DNA from: Bacteroidales bacterium UBA1173
GTDB taxonomy: Bacteria > Bacteroidota > Bacteroidia > Bacteroidales > F082
Assembly: GCA_002311655.1 (NCBI GenBank)
Contig: DBYZ01000004.1
Coordinates: 113,252-177,251, forward strand
Reading direction: 5' to 3'
DNA: 64,000 nt
Position 1 is the first letter of the stretch. Each line of letters starts with the position of its first letter. The position numbers were made by a program, and so were the translations under genes. Positions 16,256 to 24,141 of the stretch are shown here, piece by piece. Below the pieces are notes generated by a model that made no database searches, was not told the DNA's origin, and worked only from the letters and a program-made list of their open reading frames with translations.

Positions 16256-16854
16256 AAACAGCAAGATTCATCTCGATAATAGGTCACCCCATCTTCCACC
16301 CTACATGGATGATGATAATACTGCTGCTTTCAGGTATCACACGTTTTACACCAGGCAACGACTTCACATTCTTAACAATCACTTTTTCAATGACTTGCCT
16401 CATTCCAGCACTTATTATAGTGATGATGAAGAGATGGCATGTCATCGACTCTTTCGAGATGGAAAAACGCGACGACCGCCTCGGTCCGCTTTTCATCATG
16501 ATACTGTTTCTCTATGCGACACTCAGGTTTTTCAATAAAATCCAGCTGTTTTCGATATTCAGTTTTTATCTCACCACTGTCATCGTGGTGACAATTTTGG
16601 CTTTTATCGTAACATTCTTTTGGAAAATAAGCCTGCATTCATTAGGTTGGGGCAACCTCACCGCCAGCCTTTTCATCCTAACGACAGCATCAATGCGCAT
16701 GTATCTGCTTTATTTCATTGCCAGCATTGTCATCGCAGGCATTGTGGCGGCAGCGCGCCTAAAACTCAAATCCCACAGCAATTCCCAGATTTACTTGGGA
16801 TTCGCCATGGGATTCGCCATAGTGATTATAATGTATTTCCTTTTCCTGATTTAA
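16252..16854 (+). CDS. Polytopic membrane protein, PAP2-related
   Basis: A 200-residue integral membrane protein with about six hydrophobic helices. The segments KISLHSLGWGN and SNSQIYLGFAMGF resemble the last histidine-containing motifs of PAP2-superfamily phosphatases as seen in Bacteroidota (a His after a short Ser, then a second His/Ser pair before a Gly-rich helix), but the KxxxxxxRP motif of canonical PAP2 is missing. It may therefore be a degenerate or divergent relative without lipid-phosphatase activity. It is coupled to rpoN by a 4-base overlap; that linkage is probably organisational only. It converges on the beta-barrel gene, overlapping by 4 bases. Confidence 0.6.
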   Translation: MKTARFISIIGHPIFHPTWMMIILLLSGITRFTPGNDFTFLTITFSMTCLIPALIIVMMKRWHVIDSFEMEKRDDRLGPLFIMILFLYATLRFFNKIQLFSIFSFYLTTVIVVTILAFIVTFFWKISLHSLGWGNLTASLFILTTASMRMYLLYFIASIVIAGIVAAARLKLKSHSNSQIYLGFAMGFAIVIIMYFLFLI

Positions 16855-17513
16855 TAAGCTCTGATGCCGATACCTATTGAGAACGGAAGGATTTCCGGTC
16901 CTTTGTCTTGCTTAAACGAATTCTTGATCTGGTATCCGACGAACAGGTTCACGCATCTGTAACCGACTCTCGCAAATGCCGAATACACAATACTTTCCAA
17001 AGAATTGACGCTGCCGTATTTAATCTCCCAGTTATGGCCGTCACCAAACACGTCGCCATAAACCTTCGACCTGCTGTTCATCAGGATTCCGACTTTTGCG
17101 CCAAACGAAATCTTGAATTTGTCGGCAATTCTGAAATTCAACTCCAGCGGGATATCGAAGTAACCAAGCATAAGCTTGCTTTTCTTCACAGAAGCCTCTT
17201 CAAATGTTATAACAGTGTTATAAGGTTCTGAAAGCCAAGCGTCTTTCATGTAATAATTATGAAACGACACTCCAACACCCAAAGAAACAGTGTGCTTCGA
17301 CTCCGCCATCTGGAAATTATAGGTAAGATACGTTGCAAAACCCTGATTAATAGCGCGCAAATTGAAATTCTCATACTTGCTGCCAGTATTAATATCCGTA
17401 TATAAATCAAAACCCATAGTGATTTTGCCGTTCGTACGGTCCTTGATCAGCTGTGCCTTAGCCCCAAAAGAAATCAGAAGCAATAATGCAAACAGAAAAA
17501 AATGTTTCTTCAT
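16851..17513 (-). CDS. Outer-membrane beta-barrel protein
   Basis: A 220-residue protein with a signal peptide (MKKHFFLFALLLLISFGAKA, cut before QLI) and alternating amphipathic strands of an OMP_b-brl type barrel. The ending RVGYRCVNLFVGYQIKNSF..IGIGIRAY has the aromatic terminal residue of outer-membrane barrels. A longer frame opens at a TTG at 17528 directly after the preceding stop, but the ATG at 17513 gives the clean signal peptide. It lies third in a minus-strand run, after the SPOR protein and the 153-aa protein, so an operon is likely. Confidence 0.75.
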   Translation of the reverse strand: MKKHFFLFALLLLISFGAKAQLIKDRTNGKITMGFDLYTDINTGSKYENFNLRAINQGFATYLTYNFQMAESKHTVSLGVGVSFHNYYMKDAWLSEPYNTVITFEEASVKKSKLMLGYFDIPLELNFRIADKFKISFGAKVGILMNSRSKVYGDVFGDGHNWEIKYGSVNSLESIVYSAFARVGYRCVNLFVGYQIKNSFKQDKGPEILPFSIGIGIRAY

Positions 17514-17528
17514 ATTATTGATATTCAA

Positions 17529-17990
17529 TTAGTTATTAATCATTTTACTCATCAGATTCTGACGTTTGTCGAGCAAAGTATCCATCTCTTCGTCAGTCAA
17601 CTCTGGATTTTTCAGCTGTGCGTCAATAGCATCGATAAGTGTCTGATAATTCTCGCCAGTTTGCAACGATTCAAACGCTTTTTCCTTTATCTCCACATCT
17701 TTTATGTGATTTTCAGGAATCTCATCGATATCGGCATCATCTCCAAGTTGTTCACGTAACTTATTGATTAACATTGAGATAAAGTGCTTAGCCATATCAT
17801 TGTCCATCATACTGAACATCTCAACTGAAAACTGGTCCTTAACCGACTCATACTGAGTGAGATACGCCTTAAGCTGCTCCAACTGAGCCTTATCCATGCC
17901 CGGGACTTCATCAGGTGGATATTTCTCCATCACCTTTTTGAAGAGCCTGAACAATTCATCTATCTGCTTTTTCAAATCGTCATTTTCCAT
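17529..17990 (-). CDS. Hypothetical acidic helical protein, 153 aa
   Basis: A 153-residue, acidic, Met- and Asp-rich protein predicted to be mostly helical, without signal peptide. It ends 15 bases before the beta-barrel gene and begins 10 bases after the SPOR gene. No family recognised. The repeated short helices (e.g. DKAQLEQLKAYLTQYESVKD and NPELTDEEMDTLLDKRQNL) look like a protein-interaction or scaffold module. Function unknown. Confidence 0.65.
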   Translation of the reverse strand: MENDDLKKQIDELFRLFKKVMEKYPPDEVPGMDKAQLEQLKAYLTQYESVKDQFSVEMFSMMDNDMAKHFISMLINKLREQLGDDADIDEIPENHIKDVEIKEKAFESLQTGENYQTLIDAIDAQLKNPELTDEEMDTLLDKRQNLMSKMINN

Positions 17991-18000
17991 AATCTAAATT

Positions 18001-18567
18001 TTACTCATCGTAGAAAATCTCTTCGTTGAAATCAATAATGGTATCATTCATAAATAGACTGTCAAGTAAAAGAGTATCAATTATATAGCTCTCTTCTTCA
18101 ATAAAGATTTTCTTCTTTATCGTATCCTGATCCAACGTATCCAAAATCATATCGCTCATACACAGCGCAATAAACGGCAATTCTATTCTATCGGCTGTCA
18201 CAAAAGCGTTTTTATATTCTTTTTTCAACTGTTGATACATGTTTTCAGCCTCCAAACGTGTGCGATAATCGCCAATGCGAAGACGATAGTACGGCTGGCC
18301 GAATATCAGATAAACCGGAATATTCGGATATTTATCCTGAAACTTGCTTTTTATGCTGTCGGCATGACGAAGCGCATCGTTGCCAAGCTCCATGAAAATC
18401 TGCACCCTGAAACCGTCAATGGTGCTGTCGTTGACATGAATCTGGCGTTGCTTCATCACCAATGTGTCGATTTTAGGGCTTTGATTTAAAATCAAAACAC
18501 CGTTCTGAGCGGCACAACTTATTGATAATAAGCACGTTATGATAAAAAACAAAATTTTATTCTTCAA
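18001..18567 (-). CDS. Secreted SPOR-domain protein
   Basis: A 188-residue protein with a signal peptide (MKNKILFFIITCLLSISCAA) that could also be a lipobox (SISC), so it may be a lipoprotein. A SPOR domain follows (about residues 50-130): GFRVQIFMELGNDALRHAD..KYPNIPVYLIFGQPYYRLRIGDYRTRLEAE. SPOR domains bind denuded glycan strands of peptidoglycan, as at division sites. The C-terminal quarter is acidic and ends in repeated ID/ME-type segments. It is first in the minus-strand run with the 153-aa protein and beta-barrel, suggesting an envelope role for the operon. Confidence 0.82.
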   Translation of the reverse strand: MKNKILFFIITCLLSISCAAQNGVLILNQSPKIDTLVMKQRQIHVNDSTIDGFRVQIFMELGNDALRHADSIKSKFQDKYPNIPVYLIFGQPYYRLRIGDYRTRLEAENMYQQLKKEYKNAFVTADRIELPFIALCMSDMILDTLDQDTIKKKIFIEEESYIIDTLLLDSLFMNDTIIDFNEEIFYDE

Positions 18568-18625
18568 AACGCAAAATTTTTTGTAAAATTACGCAAAAGT
18601 TTTCAATTTAGTATGCGATTTTTTG

Positions 18626-18633
18626 TAATTTTG
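18626..18633 (+). promoter_or_regulatory. Bacteroidota -7 box (TAATTTTG)
   Basis: TAATTTTG lies 16 bases before the ruvB start codon at 18650. Confidence 0.7.
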
Positions 18634-18649
18634 TGAATAATTTTTAGAT

Positions 18650-19672
18650 ATGAATGAAAATCTCGATGCATATGGCACTTCGATGAGCAAAGCCGAGAAG
18701 GAGATCGAACAGGTTTTGCGTCCTGATGCTTTTGCCAGTTTTGCTGGGCAGGAGCAGGTGGTTGCGAACCTCAGGGTCTTTGTGCAGGCCGCTGCCCAAC
18801 GTGGCGAGTCGCTCGACCATGTGTTGCTTCACGGGCCTCCGGGACTGGGCAAGACCACCTTGTCGCACATCATCGCCAACGAACTGGGCGTGAACATGAA
18901 AATGACTTCCGGCCCTGTCCTCGACAAGCCGGGAAACCTCGCCGGATTGCTCACCAGCCTTGAGAAAAACGATGTGCTGTTCATCGATGAGATACATCGT
19001 CTCAGTCCTGTCGTGGAGGAATATCTCTACTCCGCCATGGAGGATTTCCGCATCGACATCATGATTGAAACGGGGCCAAATGCTCGCAGCGTGCAGATTG
19101 CCTTGAATCCATTTACACTCATCGGTGCCACCACACGTTCAGGACTGCTCACAGCGCCTCTGCGCTCGCGTTTTGGCATCAACATGCGCCTTGAATATTA
19201 CGACTCAAAAACGCTTTCAAACATCATAAAACGTTCAGCATCGATACTTCGCGTCCCTATCGACGACGAGGCGGCATTCGAAATTGCAAGAAGAAGCCGC
19301 GGCACCCCTCGTATCGCCAACCTGCTGCTGCGCCGTGTCCGTGACTTCGCCCAGATAAAAGGCGACGGACGCATCACCATCGACATAGCAAAGATAGGAC
19401 TGAAAGCACTCAACGTCGACCAGCACGGTCTCGACGACATGGACAACCGCATCCTTCTTACAATCATTGAGAAATTCAAGGGCGGACCGGTAGGCGTCAA
19501 CACCATCGCCACAGCTGTAGGCGAAGAAGCAGGCACCATAGAGGAAGTCTGCGAGCCGTTCCTCATCCAGGAAGGCTATCTCATGCGCACCCCACGCGGC
19601 CGTGTCGCCACCGACCTGGCATACAAACACCTTGGCATATTCAAAGGCGCAGACCAAGGCTCACTATTCTAA
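18650..19672 (+). CDS. ruvB: Holliday junction branch migration ATPase RuvB
   Basis: A 340-residue AAA+ ATPase that drives branch migration of Holliday junctions together with RuvA. It has Walker A (HGPPGLGKTTL, about residues 62-72), Walker B (LFIDEIHRL), the sensor region IGATTRSGLL, and the C-terminal winged-helix domain (GPVGVNTIATAVGEEAGTIE and EPFLIQEGYLMRTPRGR). The length is normal. ruvA and ruvC are not adjacent, which is usual in Bacteroidota. A repeat palindrome follows 7 bases after the stop. Confidence 0.97.
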   Translation: MNENLDAYGTSMSKAEKEIEQVLRPDAFASFAGQEQVVANLRVFVQAAAQRGESLDHVLLHGPPGLGKTTLSHIIANELGVNMKMTSGPVLDKPGNLAGLLTSLEKNDVLFIDEIHRLSPVVEEYLYSAMEDFRIDIMIETGPNARSVQIALNPFTLIGATTRSGLLTAPLRSRFGINMRLEYYDSKTLSNIIKRSASILRVPIDDEAAFEIARRSRGTPRIANLLLRRVRDFAQIKGDGRITIDIAKIGLKALNVDQHGLDDMDNRILLTIIEKFKGGPVGVNTIATAVGEEAGTIEEVCEPFLIQEGYLMRTPRGRVATDLAYKHLGIFKGADQGSLF

Positions 19673-19679
19673 ATAATAT

Positions 19680-19772
19680 CGTCATTTCGAGCGTAACGAA
19701 GTGAAGTCGAGAAATCTCCGACAAATATAGACAGAGATTTCTCCATTCTGCTCCGCTTCAGTCGAAATGACG
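19680..19772. repeat. Palindromic 'tcatttcgag' repeat, 93 bp
   Basis: An imperfect palindrome of about 40-base arms. It begins cgtcatttcgagcgtaacga and ends gctccgcttcagtcgaaatgacg; the arms meet at gaaatctc/gagatttc. The same family occurs at 36699-36800 and as half-copies at 45387 and near 43073. It lies directly after the ruvB stop. Confidence 0.8.
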
Positions 19773-19784
19773 CTTGTTAACTAT

Positions 19785-19823
19785 ATAAAAAAGAAATAGG
19801 TTCCTGGGGAGGGAACCTATTTC
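19785..19823 (-). terminator. Rho-independent terminator of YitT-family gene (minus strand)
   Basis: A perfect 12-bp stem (gaaataggttcc at 19793-19804, ggaacctatttc at 19812-19823) with a 7-base loop is followed on the minus strand by TTTTTTATATAG. It lies about 34 bases after the stop of the YitT-family gene. On the plus strand the T-run is absent, so this is not a ruvB terminator. Confidence 0.85.
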
Positions 19824-19857
19824 CAAATTAACCATTTAAAACTTAATCCTATGAAAA

Positions 19858-20874
19858 TCAAAGCTTTACTCTCTCTTGCTTTGTTTTTTCCTTTTTACTA
19901 GCCCACAATCCGTAAACTTCACTTACATTGCCCGCTGTGATAAATGCGTTGATGCCGTTTTCATTGATGTGGTTCATCAACTTGGAGAATTCATCTTTCG
20001 TCAGAAGGGCCTCTATTTCAACCTTCTTCTGATTGCTGTAACCTCCTGTCACATCATACATTGTAACACCACGCTGCAAATCATTTATAATGAAGTCCTG
20101 AATGTGTCTGTACTGTGGACTGATGATGCAGACACGTTTTCTGTTGTTCAAACCCGCTGTGAAGTAATCGACCACAATACCGTTGATCCATGTTCCAATC
20201 AAACCGATTACCACGATGTTAAATGGGTTAATGGCGAAAGCCGTCAAACAGATCACTGTGCCTGCCACCGTCACTGACGCTCCGATGTCAAAGTGCATGT
20301 ACTTGTTGACAATCTTTGCGAGAATGTCCAAGCCGCCTGTCGAAGCATTAATCTTAAACAAGGTAGCTTGTGCAAAACTAAGGATAAGCACGAAGCAAAC
20401 CAAATCGAACCAAGGGTCTCCCATCAACGATGAAATACCGTCCTTGAGAGCCACTGGTGACCAGCCGCCCGTCGCAGCGTCAAAGAAAGCACTCTTCTCA
20501 CCATAGAACTTGGTGATAACCATCTGATATGGCAGGTACTTCTCAAACAACGCTGTGAAAGGTCCTAATATCAAAGCGGTATAAACCGTCTTGATACCGA
20601 ACTCTTTACCTATCAGGAAATATGCTAGCACCAGCAAGATAGCGTTAATGATGAAAATCATCACTGACACCTCCAAATGTACACCGAACAAAGACTGCGA
20701 TACCTCAGCCAAAACGATTGAAAGACCGGAGATTGTACCGATGATGAGCTTGCTTGGCACTAAGAAATAGTGAACACAGATGGCTGTCAAAATCATGCCA
20801 AATGTCATAATGAGAAACTCAACCCAGAATTTCTTGGTTGCTACGTAATCCCAAATTTGTTTTGCACTTACCAT
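19858..20874 (-). CDS. YitT-family membrane protein with DUF2179 domain
   Basis: A 338-residue inner-membrane protein with about six hydrophobic segments in the first 240 residues (YitT region; LIIGTISGLSIVLAE and NASTGGLDILAKIVNKY are typical) and a C-terminal cytosolic DUF2179 domain (KRVCIISPQYRHIQDFIIND..GGYSNQKKVEIEALLTKDEF). Family members are widespread and of unknown function. The gene has its own promoter and its own terminator, so it is monocistronic. The ending is Lys-rich. Note that the antisense sequence of this C-terminus looks like a signal peptide; see the rejected list. Confidence 0.9.
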   Translation of the reverse strand: MVSAKQIWDYVATKKFWVEFLIMTFGMILTAICVHYFLVPSKLIIGTISGLSIVLAEVSQSLFGVHLEVSVMIFIINAILLVLAYFLIGKEFGIKTVYTALILGPFTALFEKYLPYQMVITKFYGEKSAFFDAATGGWSPVALKDGISSLMGDPWFDLVCFVLILSFAQATLFKINASTGGLDILAKIVNKYMHFDIGASVTVAGTVICLTAFAINPFNIVVIGLIGTWINGIVVDYFTAGLNNRKRVCIISPQYRHIQDFIINDLQRGVTMYDVTGGYSNQKKVEIEALLTKDEFSKLMNHINENGINAFITAGNVSEVYGLWASKKEKTKQERVKL

Positions 20875-20916
20875 TTGATAAATTTTAAATGTTTTTTAAC
20901 CATCTGTTTCGGGGTG

Positions 20917-20924
20917 CGAAAGTA
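20917..20924 (-). promoter_or_regulatory. Probable -7 box, minus strand (TACTTTCG)
   Basis: TACTTTCG differs by one base from TAnnTTTG and lies 43 bases upstream of the YitT-family start at 20874. The region between 20875 and 21101 is otherwise AT-rich without a gene. Confidence 0.5.
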
Positions 20925-21101
20925 GAAATTATTTTTCATATACCAACATTTTTTTGAAATATTTTTAAAATATTCACTATTTAATTGATACTCATACCTT
21001 TACACTCTTATTTCTCTATTTATTTTTCGACTTTTTGATACTATTTGTTCCGTTTTAGATATATATTTTTACGTTAATTATTGAAAATTTTTCTGCTTTT
21101 T

Positions 21102-23981
21102 TTACTCGATTACAAATTCATCGCAGAAAATCCATGCCTTTTCACCTGCTCCGACATGCCAATCAGGACAGAGACCTATGCTTTTTGCGACCATGCGGAC
21201 GTAACGTGCGTTCATTCTCTTTCTCACGTCAAGTTCCTGAATGATAGCATCTTCAACGTCCTCGGCGACCTCGTTTTCAACCGCTCCGACCGACTTGAAA
21301 TTCTTGCCGTCGTTTGAGATGAAAAACTCAACCTCTGTTGGCATGAAAATCCATGACTTCTGGTCTTGCAGGAAGCTTCCGGCGAGACGTGTGATATTGG
21401 TGTTTTCGCCCAAATCGACAGTCACATCAACGTCAACGCCATAGTAGCCCTGCCACATCCCGACACGGAAATTATCGTTACCACGCTGCAAGTCAATGAG
21501 AGCGATGTCGCCACCCGCCTCGTATTGACTGCTGTAAGGGTTCTTTATTGTTATGCTTCGTCCTGCGTCGATTTTCTTGAAAGAGCCTTCTGACGCTGTC
21601 GACGAACGCCCGTCAACGACCGCCACTGCCTTGATATCAGTGGTTTTGTCAATCACAAACGGTCCGTTGTATTCCATCTCTTCGCCATCATTCAAAGCAT
21701 AGAAAATCTTAGCGTTTTTATCAGGATGTGTGATACTAACCGGCAGATTATCATAGAAGACATATTTGTCGACATTGATAACCGGCACCGTCACAATCTG
21801 GTCGGCGACAATTCTCATTACCGGGCAGTCTTTTGCGTCGGTTGCCCATGTGGTGTTGCGTTTGTCGGTCATTGTAAACTCTATCTTGCCGCCGTTCAAC
21901 ACCTCTTCGCAATACAAATAACTGCGGTTCAATGTTTTACCGTTTAATTTCACCGATTCGATGTATCTGTTTTCATGTGACAGGTTCTTTGCGATTATCG
22001 TAAATTTCTTGCCGTTTTCGAAATTCAGCGTCATCTCCTCGAAATGAGGAACGCCAATCACAAACATGCCGCTTGCAGGTGTCACAGGGAAGAATCCCAT
22101 CGCGCTCATCACATACCATGCCGACATCTGGCCACAGTCCTCATTGCCGCAGAGACCATCTGGTTGGTCGGTGTAAAGCTCGTTCATGATTTTATTGACG
22201 ATTTTCTGCGTCTTAACAGGTTTTCCAACAAAATTGAATAGATACGCCATGTGATGTGAAGGCTCGTTGCCGTGCGCATATTGGCCGATGAGACCCGTGA
22301 TATCAACCTGTGTGCGTCCTGTCAGACTTGAGGAATTGTTAAACAACTGATCAAGCATATCCTCATATTTCTCATTGCCTCCCATCATTTCGATATGCGT
22401 GTTGACATCTTGAGGCACAAAGAAATTGTATTGCCATGTGTTGGCTTCCGTCAGCATGAAGTTGACCTGACGAGGATCAAAAGGCGACACGAAACCACCG
22501 TTTTTACGTCCACGGAAGAACTTTGTCTCAGGGTCGTATAGGTTTTTGTAATACTGTGCGCGTTTATAAAACTCATCGGCGATGTCCTGCTTGCCCATTT
22601 TCTCCGCCATGCGCGCGATACACCAGTCGTCATAGGCATATTCGAGCGTTGTAGACACCGATTCGCCAGCCATATCAGCAGGAATATAACCGTATTTCTT
22701 ATAGAATTCCAAGCCCCACATATCCTCATTGGCTCTTGTAACCATAGCGTCGAGGGCTTTTTCTGCGTCAAAACCGGTGACACCATTAATATATGCGTCA
22801 GCCATGACTGGAATTGAGTGATAACCTATCATGCAGTGTGTCTCATTTGCAGCAAGTTCCCATGTCGGAAGCAGCCCGCCAGTCTCGTAATTATCAATAA
22901 AGGTGTTGATGATGTCCACTGCGCGTTCGGTTTGAATCATGTCGAGAAGCGGATTCTCTGTGCGGAATGTGTCCCATTGTGAGAAAACAGTGTATCTCGG
23001 ACGATCAGCCTGGTGAATCTTCAAGTCGTGACCACGATAGCGTCCGTCGACATCCGAATAGATATTCGGAACAATAAACGAGTGATACAGAGCGGAATAG
23101 AAGATTTTTTTATCCTTCTCGTTATTGCTGTTCACCATAATACGGCTTAACTCCTTATTCCAAGCGTTGTAGGTCTTTTCAGCCAGAGCCTCCAAATCAA
23201 AGTCGGTGATTTCCGATTCAAGGTTCTTTTTAGCGCCTTCCACGTCGACAGCCGAGATACCGATACGCATCAAGATAGGTGTGCCATCGTTCTCAAAATC
23301 AAAGGCATAGACCAAACCTTCCTCATTGTTTTCGGTCGATTTGATAGGTTTTGAAAACTCTGCGTAGAAGTAGAGATACTGATCACGAGCCCAATAGCCG
23401 GAACGACGGAAACCGCTGATGGCGTTGTCGTTTTCAACTTTTGCCCAAGCCTCGTAAATCTTCTCTGCCGACAATGTCGATTCCTTCAGATCAAGAATCA
23501 CGGTGGCGTTCACGCCTTCCGGGAAGGTGTAACGATGCATGGCAGCTCTCACGCCCGCAGCGAGGTCCACCTTAATATTATAGTCATCCAAAACAACGCT
23601 GTAGAAACCAGGGCGTGCCACCTCTGTCTCATGACGGAATGCCGAGCGATAATCATCTGATTTATAATGCTTTTCGCCTACTATAGGCATAAAACGGAAG
23701 TCTCCGTAGTCGTTACAACCTGTACCGCTTAAGTGAGTGTGACTGAATCCAAGTATATGATTATCAGAGATATGATATCCGGAGCATCCGTCCCAGTCAT
23801 CCATTCTGGTATCAGGACTTAGCTGCACCATTCCGAAAGGTGCCGTAGCACCAGGGTAAGTATGTCCGTGACCGCCGGTTCCAATAAATGTATCTACATA
23901 ATTCACAACATTTTGTGGTTCATCTTTAGCGCATGACGCCAGCATCAAAGCAATTGCAAGTAATAAAGTCAGTCTTTTCAT
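21102..23981 (-). CDS. GH92 alpha-mannosidase lipoprotein
   Basis: A 959-residue lipoprotein (lipobox LASC, Cys17) of glycoside hydrolase family 92, which consists of Ca2+-dependent inverting exo-alpha-mannosidases. The GH92 N-terminal beta-sandwich starts with VDTFIGTGGHGHTYPGA and DDWDGCSGYH. The (alpha/alpha)6 barrel follows, with GFSHTHLSG, SQWDTFRTENPL, GNEPSHHMAYLFNF and GNEDCGQMSAWYV. The tail (from about residue 745) contains a chitobiase-like C-terminal module and an F5/8 type C-like discoidin segment. Its surface position and extra binding modules suggest use of host or yeast mannan-type glycans. No SusC/SusD pair is adjacent, so it is not part of an obvious polysaccharide utilisation locus. 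Confidence 0.93.
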   Translation of the reverse strand: MKRLTLLLAIALMLASCAKDEPQNVVNYVDTFIGTGGHGHTYPGATAPFGMVQLSPDTRMDDWDGCSGYHISDNHILGFSHTHLSGTGCNDYGDFRFMPIVGEKHYKSDDYRSAFRHETEVARPGFYSVVLDDYNIKVDLAAGVRAAMHRYTFPEGVNATVILDLKESTLSAEKIYEAWAKVENDNAISGFRRSGYWARDQYLYFYAEFSKPIKSTENNEEGLVYAFDFENDGTPILMRIGISAVDVEGAKKNLESEITDFDLEALAEKTYNAWNKELSRIMVNSNNEKDKKIFYSALYHSFIVPNIYSDVDGRYRGHDLKIHQADRPRYTVFSQWDTFRTENPLLDMIQTERAVDIINTFIDNYETGGLLPTWELAANETHCMIGYHSIPVMADAYINGVTGFDAEKALDAMVTRANEDMWGLEFYKKYGYIPADMAGESVSTTLEYAYDDWCIARMAEKMGKQDIADEFYKRAQYYKNLYDPETKFFRGRKNGGFVSPFDPRQVNFMLTEANTWQYNFFVPQDVNTHIEMMGGNEKYEDMLDQLFNNSSSLTGRTQVDITGLIGQYAHGNEPSHHMAYLFNFVGKPVKTQKIVNKIMNELYTDQPDGLCGNEDCGQMSAWYVMSAMGFFPVTPASGMFVIGVPHFEEMTLNFENGKKFTIIAKNLSHENRYIESVKLNGKTLNRSYLYCEEVLNGGKIEFTMTDKRNTTWATDAKDCPVMRIVADQIVTVPVINVDKYVFYDNLPVSITHPDKNAKIFYALNDGEEMEYNGPFVIDKTTDIKAVAVVDGRSSTASEGSFKKIDAGRSITIKNPYSSQYEAGGDIALIDLQRGNDNFRVGMWQGYYGVDVDVTVDLGENTNITRLAGSFLQDQKSWIFMPTEVEFFISNDGKNFKSVGAVENEVAEDVEDAIIQELDVRKRMNARYVRMVAKSIGLCPDWHVGAGEKAWIFCDEFVIE

Positions 23982-24086
23982 TTGATTAAATTTTCAAGCC
24001 ATAAAATTACTGCATTTTTTAATATCTTTTTAAAAAAAAATTAATCTTTTTTTTCACAAAAAAGATGCACCTATTATAATAATGTG

Positions 24087-24094
24087 TATCTTTG
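24087..24094 (+). promoter_or_regulatory. Bacteroidota -7 box (TATCTTTG)
   Basis: TATCTTTG followed by C is a strong match and lies 47 bases before the ATG at 24142. An in-frame upstream ATG at 24082 would lie before this element and is rejected as start. Confidence 0.75.
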
Positions 24095-24141
24095 CACCCA
24101 AATTAAGCAAATTTGAAATTATTAACTTAAATTATTTAACA

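Noticed and set aside
19851..19901. A 16-codon ORF on the plus strand that looks like a signal peptide (MKIKALLSLALFFPFY) after a hairpin
   Set aside because: The hairpin has its T-run on the minus strand and is the terminator of the YitT-family gene, and the hydrophobic peptide is only the antisense of that protein's Lys-rich end.
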